A stretch of 64,000 nucleotides of DNA from Hysterangium stoloniferum (Eukaryota; Basidiomycota; Agaricomycetes; Hysterangiales; Hysterangiaceae). Below, in pieces: positions 12,261 to 26,067 of this stretch. Location: the NCBI GenBank assembly GCA_015178975.1, contig WHVD01000010.1:868001-932000 (forward strand), written 5' to 3'. Made by a program: the position numbers and the translations under genes. Under the pieces are notes generated by a model. It saw only the letters and a list, made by a program, of their open reading frames with translations. It made no database searches and was not told where the DNA came from. Numbering within the stretch: the first letter of the stretch is position 1; every line of letters starts with the position of its first letter.

Positions 12261-15258
12261 ATCAGGGAGTGAGTACCAGAACCAGCACTAGCACCACTGC
12301 TAGTGTCACCGAAATCTCAATTGATCATTCATACCTTTACCGGTTGCAGCCATGGCGATTACTGGGAGAAACCAATAGACTTGCAACTGTGGTTCAGTAC
12401 CCACATGTATCCATAGTAGTCCTTATCCATGGCTTTGGTTCTGTCCACCGTGTGTTCAGTCACTCCAGTCTGTGTCTGTGTCTGAGTGGTGGTCTATTTG
12501 TCCACTAGGTCGCTATTTTGTGCTCCGATCCCCCCCTCTATTCTATCATTCTAACAGCAACATCAAATATGAGAGTCGGGCTGACCTTATGTCTGAGTGT
12601 CGAATTGCCTATGCTCAGCAACTAGGGCCAGCTGTAAGATCCGGTCCATCGGCACGGAAAGGCCTCCCCGGTTCAAACTAGAAAACAGTATTGACGGCTA
12701 CAGCCCTCTATAAAGATATTATATGCATATTATTGCAAAAACTGAGCAACTCGTAGTAGGTTATTGTGTTTGCGGATTTACGTGATCTCTATACGAGTGA
12801 AATCATCAAAGGGGGATCACCGTGATGGACAACGTCCATTCTCCCCTGTTAAGTAAATCACGCCCTTAACATGTCAACATATACCGCGGCCCATGAACCA
12901 ATTTGGGAGTACGGAGCAGGGTGCTGTCCAAGGAAAGCGCTTCCGAAGCAGCCTTGCCTTCTAGCATCATTGGTTATCCCTGAATTCTTGCTTGTGTCAG
13001 GCGGGTACACAAGACTATATGACACATCTCATGTCTCGCCGCTTACAAACGCCTGTCTTCACCCAAGTTGGGAGACTCAGTACTGTCGTTCTTCCGTAAA
13101 ATTGTCCCTCCTGGTCATCATACATACCCTTTACAAGCCACATCAACTGTTGGACAGGGATGGTTGTTGGATTAAAAGCAAGCACTCACAAGCTCAAGGT
13201 TTTAGCAACGAAACCAACTTTGGAGGATGTCTCGTATGTAGGACCGTCTGGATCGGATACTCAGGCAGTACCTCTCTGATCGTGCCATGATGGTACAAAG
13301 GCGCAAACTGGCTAGCGGGCACAACCATGGTAGCCACTTACTTACTTCCCTTAGAGACTTTCACACGTTTGATGCAGGTTGATATGTTGAAAAAGTGGAG
13401 CAAACTGACAAAGATAGAAAAACGCCTTTTCATTTGATCTGAGCCTGCATGTGATTCTTGACTTGCCTTTCGATGTTAGTATTTCGCATCAAGATGTATT
13501 TATACACAGCCCCAAGTTTCGGTCAACGATGCCAGTGAGTCTTCTTTCATTTTGGCTTCTCGGTAATCCCTCTCCCTTTGTGCCCAACAAGACATCTTGC
13601 CTACGTCGCTAGTATGTATTCCCGTACGCCACACCCCTCAGGCAGACGATCAATCCCGGAAAGGAGAATTATGTTGCATACCGTCCAGCTGGGCGCGCTA
13701 TTGATTAAAAATATCAAACAGCTGTGCGTTCCAAATTTAAATCATTTCCAGTCGATTTTGTCCATTTTCATAAGTCTGAGAAGTCAGTCGGATCCCTCAG
13801 GCTTCCCACTGCACCCACTATGCTTGGCACACGACTGTTAATCTCCCAGCTTCTGCCTCGCTACCCGAACGGGGATTTGCGATGGGCGGTCCTTCTCTCT
13901 GGTGCATTTTTTTTTACGGCAAGCGACAGGTCCTATTTGCCTTCCACCAAAAGCTTGATGGCATCTTCTGCAGCACGCCGACAGGGCGCCACTGGGAAAA
14001 AGTCGCATGCCAAGCTACACATGACCTGGCTTACCTCGGGTGATTGATTGCAGTCTGCGTAGTCGGTGTTTGTGAGTTCCGGCTCCGTGTGTGCATCATA
14101 CGAATGAAGTACTGATATTGTATTGCCCCCCATCCTGGGTGGGCTAGTTGTTCCAAAATCATACATTTTATATTTGATCTATTTACAGTTGCTATATTAC
14201 TGATGGTATGTACTTCTCAATTGTTGAAGAGTCTCGGAAAAAACCACTTCTCAGCAGTCACAGAACACCTATCCATCCGTCTGTGATCATTTGGAAGAAT
14301 GAATTCCATGTCACGATCCCATGCCACATCGCGATAGATTATCCTCAATTAGTCCGGCTCTCACCTTAAACACCAATGCACTGAAAGAGATGACCAAGGG
14401 AGGGATTCTAACACGAGATACATCTCGCCACATTGCCGTAATTCCGAACGTCACTGAGCTGAAGCCGGTTTTAGTCCAAGGATTTTTGAAGCTAGTGTCT
14501 GAAATAGATGCCCAAATGTTAAGCAAACTTCGGATTTACCTTGGAGCCAAAGGTCTGCAGGGGGCGCTGTCTTCAGCCAATGCCGTACTTGATTCCCATT
14601 CGTGTGACCGTTTACATAGCTTCAGAAACTCGAACTGGCGTCTGCGCTGCATCTAGATGATACGCATTGTGATATGGATAGTGTAGCCAAGATTCCTTCG
14701 TTTTAATGTAATTGCTACATACCAACTATTAATAGAAAGCGCAAGATAATGCAAATGGAGGAATGACCATGTCCATAGGCAGAGGAAGAAGGACGATACA
14801 TAAGAAGATATAACAATACAATATGACCGAAGGGAGAGAGAGAATTCTAATATACAGTGAAGCGATATTGAACCGTTTCTGGGACAAGTATTGGCGTCAG
14901 GTGTGAATCTACGAGTAATCGATGGAAGACAAACCAGGCAAGGTCTGAAAGACTTTTTGTCAGGCCCAATCACGCCAACTTCTTTAGACACGAATGGCAA
15001 CCAGAGGTTATCGATTTAAAGGAGCTAAAGGAAATACCGAAAAGCTCCGAGTGTTAGTCAGACGGCCCAGAGACAATAAAAAGAGCCCACTGATGGCTCG
15101 CAACATCTCATCCGTCAACCCTCGAATCCCTGAGCCCGAGTCGTGGCATGCACTCACTACAATCACCATACCATATGTCAGACCGCACTTACGAGAACGG
15201 CGACGACATAGCAGTTTCACCATACTCGTGTGTCATATTTGGCATGTGGGTTATGAGA
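12261..15258. other. Gene-poor stretch with unsupported open frames
   Basis: Open frames at 12871..13290 (139 codons), 13578..13841 and 14321..14656 (111 codons), all plus strand, start with ATG but show no motif, no convincing splice structure and no composition signal. They are recorded as not supported. The stretch just below 15259 is the 3' flank of FKH-B. Confidence 0.4.
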
Positions 15259-16677
15259 CTAGCACGGTGCAAGGTTCCAACGTCTGGGGCTCGACGGATA
15301 GAGAGGCTGGTGGGGTCGGCGAGTCGGCGGCGGCGGTAGCGCAATATAGTGTCGCCCTCCATGACGTTCAGTAGGAAACAGGCTTCCTGGTCCACCAAGT
15401 CCACTGATGATTGGTGTTGGGCTTTGCGGAGTCATAGAACGAAGCAACAAGCGGTTGTGGGAGAGGGGGAGGCTGGAGGGACCGGCAGCAGTGTTTAGTG
15501 GGGAAGAAACGCCCCTATCCAAAATCCTATCAGAGGGTTTAATCAAAAACGAGTCAGTCCGTCGGACGCGCTTCCGAGCGCGATTGGCAGGCGCGGCGTT
15601 ATGGTTTATAGACCAATATCCGCCTTGTCCCGGGTCGGGCCGCTCGATGTTTTGAAAACGCTCTTTCTTAGATAGGTTTTGGAGGAGCGTTCGCTAGATA
15701 AACAAAACAGTATTAGAAATCGTGGTGCTTAGTTAAAAAATATAGAGATTCAAAAAAAAGAAGGTGAAAGGCATGGTGCATCGTGGCAAAAGGCAGTCGA
15801 TTCAAACGCGTGCCAAAGTTTGAACGCTAAACAACCAGATTGAGTTCGAACTTACTTCCCAAGACCTAACCCCCTTCTCTTCCTCTTTTCCATAGTAGTG
15901 AAAGCGCTGTTTAAGAGTAATTCTCAATTCAGCAAGCGTGAGTTTTTGTTGAGGAGCTCCGAGAATAGCACATTCAATTATGAGCGGCATCGAGTACAAC
16001 GGCTGCTGCTCCAAATCCCCATCCAAACTGTTGAGACCGACGCTTTCTCGCTGTTGTAAGAAAGTAGCTAAATGATGAGAGCGAATTAGTTGAAAGATTT
16101 ATATGGCACATTATTCGACAAAGAATAACTCACGGTCCTGTGCAGCCATGGCGTCGAACTGTGCTTGGTGATACGAAGTTGGGTAGTAATCTCTATTGTG
16201 CAATATTCCTCGGCCTGTACCCCACCCTCCAGATCCCGAGCTTGTTTCGCCTGGTGGTTTATTGTGAGAAGATGGTATTCGGATTTCCTGAGAGTTTGGC
16301 CGCGGTGAGGGTCTATAGTCTGAAGCTGAGTGTTGGGAATGAGAGCTGAGTGGCGACTGGGTACGGTTTGTCGATTGTAAATGAGAAACACCAAGTTGGG
16401 CAGAGGTGTGGTCGTATCGTTCATCATGACGGACGGTATAATGTTGAGGATTCAAAGAAAAATTGTCTCTGGTATGTGGAAGAGGTTGGGATGTGGTGGG
16501 AACTGGCCGAGAGGTATCGGTTTCTTGTAGTAGGGTGGAAATACTGAGCGATCTATGGCGGCGGCCACTCCATGGTAATGCTGCAGATGGATTTGCTGGT
16601 GGCAATGAAGGGCGGCGCCATTCCCGGGCGTTCCGACCTTGTTGCCTTCCACTTGGGCTAGCACGCGGAGAAGACAT
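15259..16677 (-). CDS. Divergent forkhead-domain protein, FKH-B
   Basis: Exons 16134..16677, 15856..16067, 15259..15693 (396 aa); phases close exactly. N-terminus rich in Ser/Pro/Arg. Tyrosine box RDYYPTSYHQAQFDAM at about 162-177, then a phase-1 intron, then FLQQRESVGLNSLDG. Winged helix about 205-290: MPLIIECAILGAP, LTLAELRITLKQRFHYY, SWE, then a phase-0 intron. The recognition-helix slot reads RTLLQNLSKKERF (from 253) where FKH-A has [10 protein letters not shown], so the base-contacting Asn and His are replaced by Arg and Gln. The wing keeps GQGGYWSINH and is followed by a basic ARKRVRR patch. The C-terminus has HYIALPPPP and PSSPRRW, matched in FKH-C. Homology to FKH-A and -C is firm; whether it binds DNA is open. 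Confidence 0.88.
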
Positions 16678-18733
16678 CGCTGGTTATGTAGACAATGCAC
16701 TACGGGGCAAGACGGAGCTTTACAGAGTGCAGTTGCGAAGCTCTGTGGGAGCGTATTTAAAGGAATGTGAGGTATTATTGCTTTAAGCAAGGTGCAGGTG
16801 CAGGTGCTTTCTACCACCGAGTCTGCCTTTTTTTGTCTTGTTCGTGGCGGTGAAAATACAGATCAATACTAACCCGGAGGACTATTCTCAAATATATTGG
16901 CAACACATAGTAGCTCCCACTCACTTTGCGCCTGCTCTGTGAGGTATATGTAAAAGGCGAGGCAACAACGTGGTCGTGTCGTAATTAGATTGGCGCTGTG
17001 AAGACAACGTCAACATGGGAAGGGGTTGTTTGACCGTAAGCTTAGAGGGATTCCACCCAGGGGCCCTATGAATTTATTCGGTGGTCGTTAAGCAAAAGGC
17101 AATTAGCAAGAAATTAAATTAAGTGACGCGGGAGGGCAGAAGGAAGCGCAGTAGGTCGGCATGTGGACCACGCATTTCCTTGAGGTTAAATGGCGGCGTG
17201 ATGCACTGACGTCTGCATTTGTTTCAAACAGAAAATAGAGTGAATTCTGAATAAGGTGTATTGAAAATAGCTTCTCGTCGACTGACTGACGCACCACGAG
17301 GAATGCGCACGCCATATCGCCGTCTATTCAACTCTAGGTCATCGGGAAATCGTTATCAAGTGCCAGGAAGTAGTTATCAAGATAAAAGAAGCAGACATAG
17401 CGTAAAGCCCTGCCATACACGTTCTATACCGAGATGGTTATTGGACCTTTGCCTACTTCCGAGTGCGAGGTTTTAGCCGAGGCACAAATGGCGGGTCGGC
17501 TGGAGCATTGAAACAAAATTGTGAGGACTCATTAAATACATGATTAATCGACAAATGAGATTTTTCCTATATTCCTCAAAAATCAATTTTTATACCTTCC
17601 TCTGCGTTATGGAAGAAGAATGGGTCGAAGGTAGGCCTAGGGCACCAATGAATGTCAGCTGATAAGCCCATGCTTACGGCAATAGAACAACCGACGAAAG
17701 CTTTAAGTGTATTAAGTCTGTAAACGACTGAGCTAAACTTCTAAGGTCAAGGAACTCAAATGCAATCAAACTTTACTTACCTATGACATCGATGTTGACG
17801 CATTGACGATGTATGATCTTCAATGATATGTACAGGGTCATAATTATTATCATCACATTCATGCTTCATTCATGAGGGAGCCAATCATGGCTTGCCTCTG
17901 GTAGTGGTGGTTTAGGCTGATAACCAATCAATTAAAATCAACAATCTCACATCGGTAAGCTGCACACCTTTATCTATCTACAAATTATGATGGAAATACT
18001 AGTAGCCAGGTTCAATGGCGCTGCGTGCCACGCAGATTCGTAAATTCCGGTAACAGCCAATATCCACCATCTACATTTTTTAAAAGGTACAGCTGTCAGA
18101 TGGCTGCTAATCGAATATTAGGAAATGCGATGTCTTCATCAAAAACTGAGTAAGCGCACCGCCTTGTGATGATGGAGCCTGAGTATACTAGTACTGCCGC
18201 ACATCGCAAATTGGAAGGCAAATCTATCATGAATAAGGGAAATCTATCATGAATACTTGCTTCATGTCCTGTCACAGCTGTGGTCACTGCTTAAGAATAA
18301 TTAGTAATAGGGTAATATGACTTAATTAAGGCGTCACACGACTGGATTTATTAAAAGTTAGTCATATAATATCAACTCTTGCGACAGAATCATGATCACA
18401 AGGTGTTAGAGAGCCTTGGAATATCAGGAACCGATTCTATAATAATTAAAGCTACGTCACGGTAAGTCGACTGTAAATAAATGCTGTATAGGGTAACTTA
18501 CCTGAGATGTGGGTAACGATAATATAAGGTGAACCTGATTAAATAATAGTGACTTCATGCTGATCCGCCTACGACCCTGACTTGTACGGCTTGACCGGCG
18601 GGTGTCTCTGTTGTTGCTGTATAAGTACCTTTGTGAGCCATCGCATCTCTAAATTAACTCATCTCTAAACTTTGCCCCTGCTTTCCTGACCGTCACAACA
18701 TTTTTACTGGCTAATACTTTTTACATTGTAACT
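16678..18733. other. Intergenic DNA between FKH-B and cyclopropane synthase
   Basis: Should contain the FKH-B promoter (just above 16677) and the synthase promoter (just below 18734). A small direct duplication of AAATCTATCATGAATA occurs at about 18222-18256. No gene, structural RNA or transposon recognised; the open frames present are short and featureless. Confidence 0.45.
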
Positions 18734-20809
18734 ATGAGTATTTATTCCACCCAACTCCTTCGTACATCTGCTATCCATCGTGGGTCCATAACGGGCGTTC
18801 TGGATGTTTTGTGGAATAGAACTTCCGAAGCAGTCGCCAATCTGACGTCTGCTTCATTCCCAAGGCTCGCGCAGGCCCTTGTCGTTAGGTATTTGAAACA
18901 CATAATTAACGTCTATAAATAATTCTGGAATTGAAATGATACTTGCCAGTACATTGAAGGAGCTGAAACACGGCGAGTTGCGCGTTGTGACTGCCACGGA
19001 AACGATGTGTTTCGGAAGCCACCAATCTTGTGATCTAAAGGCCGAAATTCGCGTCAAATCTCCAACATTTTGGACCAGAATTCTATTTTCCCAAGATCTC
19101 GGGTTTGCTGAGGCATTTATGTATGGAGATGGTTAGCCAAGCCTTCACAAATTGTGATTTAGTTCGGCGTCATTAAACTCTTTCGGTTTTAGTCGACTGT
19201 GATGATGTGTCTGCCCTTCTCCGGGTGAGCATCGTTTACAGACTGATGCGACAATATTTGATATATTGATATATACTGTTTGAATAGCTCTTCATTGCCA
19301 ACAAGCAGCATGCCAAGTCTAAGACATTGGTCAACACGATGTTATCTGCACCCAAATTTCTTACAGCTGTTCGTTTCTTGGGGGATATTACTAATTCTCG
19401 TGCAAATATTTCTGCACATTATGATATCGGAAACACGATGTGTGGTGACTGTTTCTTGTCCCGATAGAAACGGGAATGATAATTTTCATAGGTTTACTGC
19501 GTTTCTAAGCTCTGATATGAATTATTCCAGCGCCATCTTCAAGGACTTTACCGAAGACATAGAGCCTAAAGAGGGCCCGCGAGAAAGTCTGGCGGACGCG
19601 CAGATACGAAAAATGAGGTAGATGTTTCAATGTTACCAGAAGTGTATGTGAATTAACATAAGGTTTTTGGCAGAAACATAATTCGCAGCGCCAATATTCA
19701 AAAAGGGCACCACGTCCTTGAAATAGGTTGGTTATAAGCTTGCATTTCAGCATTCACTAAATGGCGTGCCAGGTACCGGTTGGGGGGCACTCGCGATCAT
19801 GGCCGCTGAGATGACAGGCTGCACTGTTGACACGCTCACACTATCCTCTGAGCAGCAAGCCTTGGCGGAAGCGCGTATAAAGTTCGCCGGACTCTCCGAC
19901 AAGATCACAGTCCATTTGATGGACTATCGGGATGTTAAGTCTCGTCCAGAATGGGAACACAGCTTTGATAGGTTCATGAGCGTGGAAATGATGGAACATG
20001 TAGGGAAAGACTTTTTTGAAACCTACTGGGAGGTGGTGGACTGGGCGTTAAAGGAGGATGGGGCTGTAGGATGTGTGCAGGTAATCACGTTGCCCGAGTC
20101 GAGTAAGAAATTTCGGAGCGATGATGGTGTGAAGATAGAATGACTCACCTATTTACCTCCAGGGGTGAAACTGTATGATCGAGATCTTGACTTTGTCCGG
20201 AAATGGGTAAGTGGCTTTAAACTACAGTATTTTCCTTTACTTATTAACTAATTGGTAAATTACAAACAGAGTGAGTTATACTTTTGTTTTCTCCCCGTAG
20301 CGTTAATAATGCAATTTTGTTTTCATGTAGTTTTCCCAGGAGGATATCTTCCAAGTTGCAACCTCTTGATTAGCAGCATGGCAAATGGCAGCTGTGGACG
20401 TCTTATAACTGATTCAGTATCGAACATCGGTCCACATTATGCACGCACGCTGCGTGAATGGAAATGCAATTTCATCCGCAACTTCCAATCGATCATTGCC
20501 CCCGCACTGCACAGGGAGCATGATCTTTCTCCAAAGGATATGGAGATATTCAGACGGAAATGGATATGTGTGTCCGCCTATTTGAAATTATGTTCTTTGA
20601 AGTCTTACCAGCACCACCCTATTCCTAATGATAGATTACTTGTGAGTGATCCCGCGAATCATCTCGACAGACACGCGACTGACATTATTTCTAGCGATTA
20701 TTGCGAAGCTGGTTTTGTAACTAAGATCTTGGGGGACCACATTATTTCATTCACTCGAGAGGGCAATGTCGCATTGGGCTGCACTTGGGACGATTACGAT
20801 AAGTTCTAA
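18734..20809 (+). CDS. Cyclopropane-fatty-acyl-phospholipid synthase (SAM-dependent)
   Basis: Exons 18734..18888, 18950..19131, 19193..19224, 19288..19439, 19492..19617, 19674..19726, 19773..20102, 20163..20206, (20270), 20331..20571, 20695..20809 give about 476 aa. The enzyme transfers a methylene from S-adenosylmethionine to a cis double bond of membrane phospholipid acyl chains. Seen: NISAHYDIGNTMF, the SAM-binding LEIGTGWGALAI (about 231-242), SVEMMEHVG, a [VI]FPGG motif, DSVSNIGPHYARTLREW, RRKW and GDHIISFTREGN near the C-terminus, all in family order and at normal length. To keep frame between exons ending RKW and starting FPGG, a one-base exon (A at 20270, flanked by AG and GTGAGT) must be assumed; otherwise the gene carries a frame lesion there. 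Function is firm if the gene is intact. Confidence 0.85.
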
Positions 20810-23800
20810 TTTACTGCGTCTATACTGGCGAGATTTTAACCCAAAAGCTATTGATATGATACTATGTAATGTATTAACACAGCCATAATTCGGTTATTTG
20901 AATCGGTTAGATACTTGAACTCGTTTTAGATGCATGCGCAGATCTCTACAAAGATTCGATGATTCACGGTCCGGGGCCTACATGGAAGACAGCCAGGAGT
21001 AAACATATATCCGCCTCGACTTTTTAGCATGTATTACTTCAAAGGGGTGAGGCGCAGTAAACACGCCTTTTTTAACAGATAAGGGAGGCATTCAAGGCTC
21101 AAGATATTCAAAGCAGTACACGTGGAAGTGACATGCGTTTGTAGCGTGGCGCATATCTGAGTTACTGAATTACATCTTCTAATGACCCCTGACGGGCACG
21201 CCTTGTTTACGCAGTGTATATTGAGCGATCCTGCCTTACTGAGAAGATGAGTCAACGCTGCTTCGAGGTCTATTGAAGTCGGTTAAAATTTATCCAGGAT
21301 CAACATGCGTTCTCTATGCTTGTGTAGTAATTCTTTGGACCCTTCTTGTCACGCCACATCATTGCTGCACATAGGCGGAGAGGATTAGAATACAGTGAAA
21401 TTCAATGTTCGTGTACGGCAGAGTTAACGCTCAGGTGACGTCCGACCCTAGGGACATGAGGCGAAGGCATCTAGCTCCATGCCACCATGCCTGTAGGATC
21501 CGTAGGACAAAATTACCACCAACGCCGCATGGAAAAGGGGCTCTATCATCTTCCTAGCGTAAAGATTTCAAATATGGACTTTTAAACTAAACTTTAACAA
21601 CATATCTCCATCCTTTGAGTCAGACAGGTTCAAAAGACTCAACTCAATCAGTCGCATGTTTCGAACAGCCGGGCAGGAACGGTGTCCATATTAGCTTCGT
21701 AAATTCAATAAACCCTTTAAACATGACCCCATCTACGCTAGACTCCGGGCAGCATCCGATATTGATAAATAGTATACACATCGTTTGGTGACAGCGTCTA
21801 ATAGCAACCCCATTATTACAAGTCAAGCCTATTATGATGGTCTCTTTTTCGTCCGTGTAATAAAAATAGCTTTGTGATAACTAGGTCTATGAGACTATAG
21901 TATATTCTTGATTCTAAGGCAAATTGCAAGCACACCTGCGGGTTGATTGTGTTGCCAAGGAAGCTACATCATGCATTTCGGACCTTTCGTAACACCTTGA
22001 AGGTTTTAGTTTCATCATTTCTATCTTACTTTGAGGGTATGCATAGCCCTGTTAGATATCGCAAGGCACTATAAGTGGAAGAAAACTACCCTAATTTCGG
22101 GAGCTGTTTCGCGCTCACGTCGCTCTTTTCCGCGTTGCTCTGGAAACATCCTCCAACAAACTATGGCGATTAAGCGTGAAATGCATGCGTGAAGTGGGAG
22201 TGGCGGCCGCTCTGAACACTACGTAAAATTTTGTTGTATGACACAGCGGGTAAACTGGTAGGAAGTGTCTCACAACCGAAAGCAAGGAACAAATGCTATT
22301 GTGCTAGCACTACCCTCAAAATTTACTTCCACAGCAGACAGGTGATCTCTGCTAGGTCTCTCAGGCAATCACCAGCCCTGTTAAAGCTACTGGAAAAGTA
22401 GAGCCCTGTGCCCAAACGATAAATGGGACCCAATGGTTATGACCGCATAGCCGACTAGGCCATATCATAGGTCTTAGGCTCGCTTTCGAATATGTCTTTT
22501 TTGGGATTTATATGGGCTTGCGAAATCGGAAGGCGGTGTGGAAGGTTGACGGGAGATCTGGCATTTTTAATTCCACTAAGCTCTTCTGACCTTAGGTCGT
22601 GTACACGGCATGTTTGTTCAATAGTATCTTCAAGGGCTGCAGTAAAAGCCTAAGTCCTCATGATAAACGGCTAGAAAACATTCACATATGGCCAGACAAA
22701 TATACTCTCGTAGGGGTGAGTAGTATAGAGGGATAATATGACCAGGAAACTTAGCAATTAATGACTGCTATTGGGTATAGATTAAAGCCATCCGGAGGTG
22801 TCCATCATGCGAGGAGTCTAGACATGTTGCCTGGCCTCAAGACTATGAAGTGTGACAGGTCAATTAAGGCTGTAATATTTTCCTTACACCTGCATAGCTG
22901 TTCTTTCCAAGTGGTTATGTACGCCACGGCGGATTTAACGGGTCCATAGCCCTTGCAAATACAAACTATGACCTGGATCATGGCAAGCCGATTGTTCGCC
23001 AAGGACATCATTTCTCATGAATTCCATACACAGCTACCCTCTCCCTGACCAGCGCTGGAATTTCCAAAGTTCAAGTTATGCGTCCCGAGCGGAAATTTCA
23101 TGAATATCGTTAGCTTCAGCTGTCGGGAGTTGGAACTGTGACCACTGAGTCCGTCCGAATGGATCGACTCTGACTGCACTGTCAAATCGCATAGAGTCGC
23201 TTTTCCTGTTGATATTTGTCCGTTGATCGGGTGCACATAAATCTGGCATCTGGCGTCCGTTCAACGATGAAATATTTTACAAATTGGTGCTATTGGAGCG
23301 GGATGTGTCAGTACTTAGTCCGCTGAAACGAGGACCGAGTAACGGATACCTAGGCAAGCGCCACAAAGATGATGAATGATCCAATAAGTGCCATGGAGCA
23401 TGCAGACAGAAGACCATCCAAGCCAGTGCGCTGTAGTAGTAGTAACTCTGATGACCTATGTTTGAGTTTCAGTGGATACTTCAGGCTAATGCATGGATGA
23501 GTTCTGACTACGCTGCGGGAAGATGTCTGCGGCTCGGGTCTGGGGAGGCGTCGGCCCGTGTATCACCTGCGTTCCCGACAAACGCTAAGGAATAAACGAA
23601 TCAAGCGAACAAGCAGTCAAAAATCAAATATGGTATCATTCCTAAATATAACAGAGTTCACGTGCCGGGTCAAAGCGCTGCAGCCCCCGCCTTGAGCGCA
23701 TGTTAGGCGCTCTACCAGTCCAAGAGTCGGAAATAATCTGCTAATAATTCGGGTATGTTGCATAGAGCCGTAGGAGTGATAGTTCGAATAAGGGGACAAT

Positions 23801-23969
23801 AATGAGATACACAGCTATTCGTGGATCAAGTGTTGGAGTCAATTTTTGGTGGCGTGGTGGTGAGAATGTTTGTCTTACAGAGTGTGTTCAATATTTGGAT
23901 CCGCGGCTCGGTCCTCTTGATCTCCACGACCACAACACGACGGCGAGAGTGCCGCTGCTTTCAAGGAGA
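20810..23969. other. Long gene-free stretch
   Basis: About 3.1 kb without a supported gene on either strand. Open frames are all below about 80 codons and lack motifs. No tandem repeat, LTR or inverted repeat was recognised. The end near 23970 should contain the promoter of the TPR gene. Confidence 0.4.
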
Positions 23970-25742
23970 ATGCCTGTACGTCCATCAAAGAAGACACGGT
24001 CTAAGCGTAGGGAAGCTGTTGACGATGAAGAACTTTTCGACCTCCATATCCCGCCGTCGTTGGACACTGGAGTCGCAAAAACAATGGCCTCCATTGCACA
24101 GATGGAGCGCTGTATTGCAAAAATACTACTTCTGAGATACCAGCAGGACATATCTCGGCTCTTCTCTACGCGTATACACAACGTCGCCCTCGAACACCTG
24201 CCCAAATTGATCCATCATTGCGTTGCAGTGTCGGGTCCAGGCTGGGTTGCACACAATGCCGACTCGGAAGAAATTAAGGATTATTTCAGGGCAGTACTAG
24301 CGATGGATCTCAGGCAGAGCGGGGAGCGTGTGGCTACGAAATCGGTCTTGTGGTCATATACAGCAATACGGCATTTTGTACGTAAACATTTTGTCATAAC
24401 CATCTAGGCTCTAATTGCTCACAGGCTATCTCTCATAATATTCACATCTGTGATAAACGGGGCCTGCATTCACTCCGACTTCTACCCTATTATCCTCATC
24501 TAAAAGCCCATCTCCGTTCGCTCGAGGCCGCCCCTGCTCCTACTTTCAACAAGCCACCTCTCCTCGGCCCTTTGACTCCTGGGTTAGAACTTTTGGAACG
24601 ACACTGTCTTCTACGAGATAAATCACGAACAAATCTAGCTTGGGTCGATTGGCAGTCAAAGCTCAAGATCGGATACGAGCGCTTAGTTGATACACTATGG
24701 TGCACAGCACGCGAGTTCGATGTTCGTGGGTATGGGCTTGTCCTACGAGAGAAGCTCACCACAAAATGGTGTGATTGTGGGTGCTCCACAGACCACTTGG
24801 GCGAGGTTTGTGAAAGGACTGTCAGAGAGGATGAGGGGGAAGCTGGGAGACGTGCTGGAAAGGAGCGTGAATGGGATGGGAGAGGGTCTGGCATTTGGGG
24901 TTGGGAAACTGAAGAAGAAGAGGATGTTTGGGAGTCAAGGCTGGATTTTGGAGGGCTTGAAACTGAAGAATGTCAAGGCGTTGATGATATGTCAATAGGC
25001 GAGCTCATGGAATGGCGATATATTAAAGCTGAGCGCGCTAAAGAAAAAGTGAGTCTAAGACCTTAGCCTAGGTAACATTATGTGAATGCCTTTATTCCAG
25101 GGAAATGATGCGTTCAAGAAGAAAGACTTTGCACTAGCGATTCGACATTACGTACACGCACATCAAATCGAACCAGAACTTCCACACTATCAATTGAATC
25201 TTGCTGCCGCACATTTAAAACTTGAAAAGTGAGTTTGTCGAAATAATTATGGTTGTTATTGACTGTGACTCTTGTGTAGTTGGAGCGCGGCAGAACGAGC
25301 ATGTACAATTGCTCTTGGACAGCATAAGAGTACCAAGGGCTATTGGCGCCGTGCTAAAGCTCGAAAAATGCTAAATCGCCCCGGTGATGCTGCTCGGGGT
25401 ATACACGACCACATTTTTATTGATCAGTACTCATGTTTTTTTCTAGATCTTCGAATGATTTTACGACTGCAGCCAAATAACGCAGAAGCACTCGCTGAGC
25501 TTTCTACTCTCGTTTCCCCATATAGCGCATCATCCCCCTCAACTTCCTCCTGTTCTCATCTCTTACATATACACCCATCGCCGCCAGCCAAGCATGAAAA
25601 ACCACCATTACCTTTTGCAACCCACGATGTCGATCGAAGGCGGCTGAAGGTTGTTCTACTCCCACTCGATTTACCAATGCCAAAAATGGACCTGTTAAAC
25701 TACCCTAGTTGGGATAGGTTTGAAGTACGCAGGATTGATTGA
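23970..25742 (+). CDS. TPR-repeat protein, otherwise uncharacterised
   Basis: Exons 23970..24377, 24425..25048, 25101..25228, 25280..25398, 25447..25742 (524 aa, phases close). Start is the ATG at 23970 opening MPVRPSKKTRSKRREA, a basic, possibly nuclear-targeting N-terminus; an in-frame ATG at 23802 is less likely. Residues 1-340 match no family I know. They include a short Cys cluster (TKWCDCGCSTDHLGEVC) and a charged acidic stretch ending EWRYIKAERAKEK. From 345 a tetratricopeptide block is clear: GNDAFKKKDFALAIRHYVHA, then LPHYQLNLAAAHLKLENW, then a repeat ending RMILRLQPNNAEAL. This resembles TPR modules of co-chaperone-type proteins. Residues after about 450 are Ser/Pro-rich. Role is inference: protein-protein scaffold. 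Confidence 0.85.
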
Positions 25743-26067
25743 TGACAATGTTTTTTTTATTAGTCGGTGTGAGAAAACGGGATACATTTTATCGTGCCCC
25801 CTTTGTATTCCTGACTTGAACCTTTGACAATATCCGCTTACCTTGTTGTGTTTCGTGATTATGAGTACACTCGCATTGTACATTTGTATATCGTAGGTAT
25901 CATATACCATGCTTTATGATAGCTTCTGTCCCCCGCCTGCAAGTTTTCCAAACGACACTGATACATCTCCCGTGTCACGTAAACACAAAAATAGAAGTAT
26001 TATTACCAGATAATAACTAAGCGTCGGACTAAGAACGGGAGCCATAGAATTTTCGTATTGGTAGAAG
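25743..26067. other. Convergent 3' flanks of the TPR and coiled-coil genes
   Basis: Short AT-rich spacer between two convergent stops. No feature seen other than expected 3' UTRs. Confidence 0.5.

Noticed and set aside
12871..13290. 139-codon ATG frame
   Set aside because: No motif, hydrophobic and Cys residues randomly spread, no support from context.
14321..14656. 111-codon ATG frame
   Set aside because: Protein-like composition but no family and no splice structure; left as unsupported.
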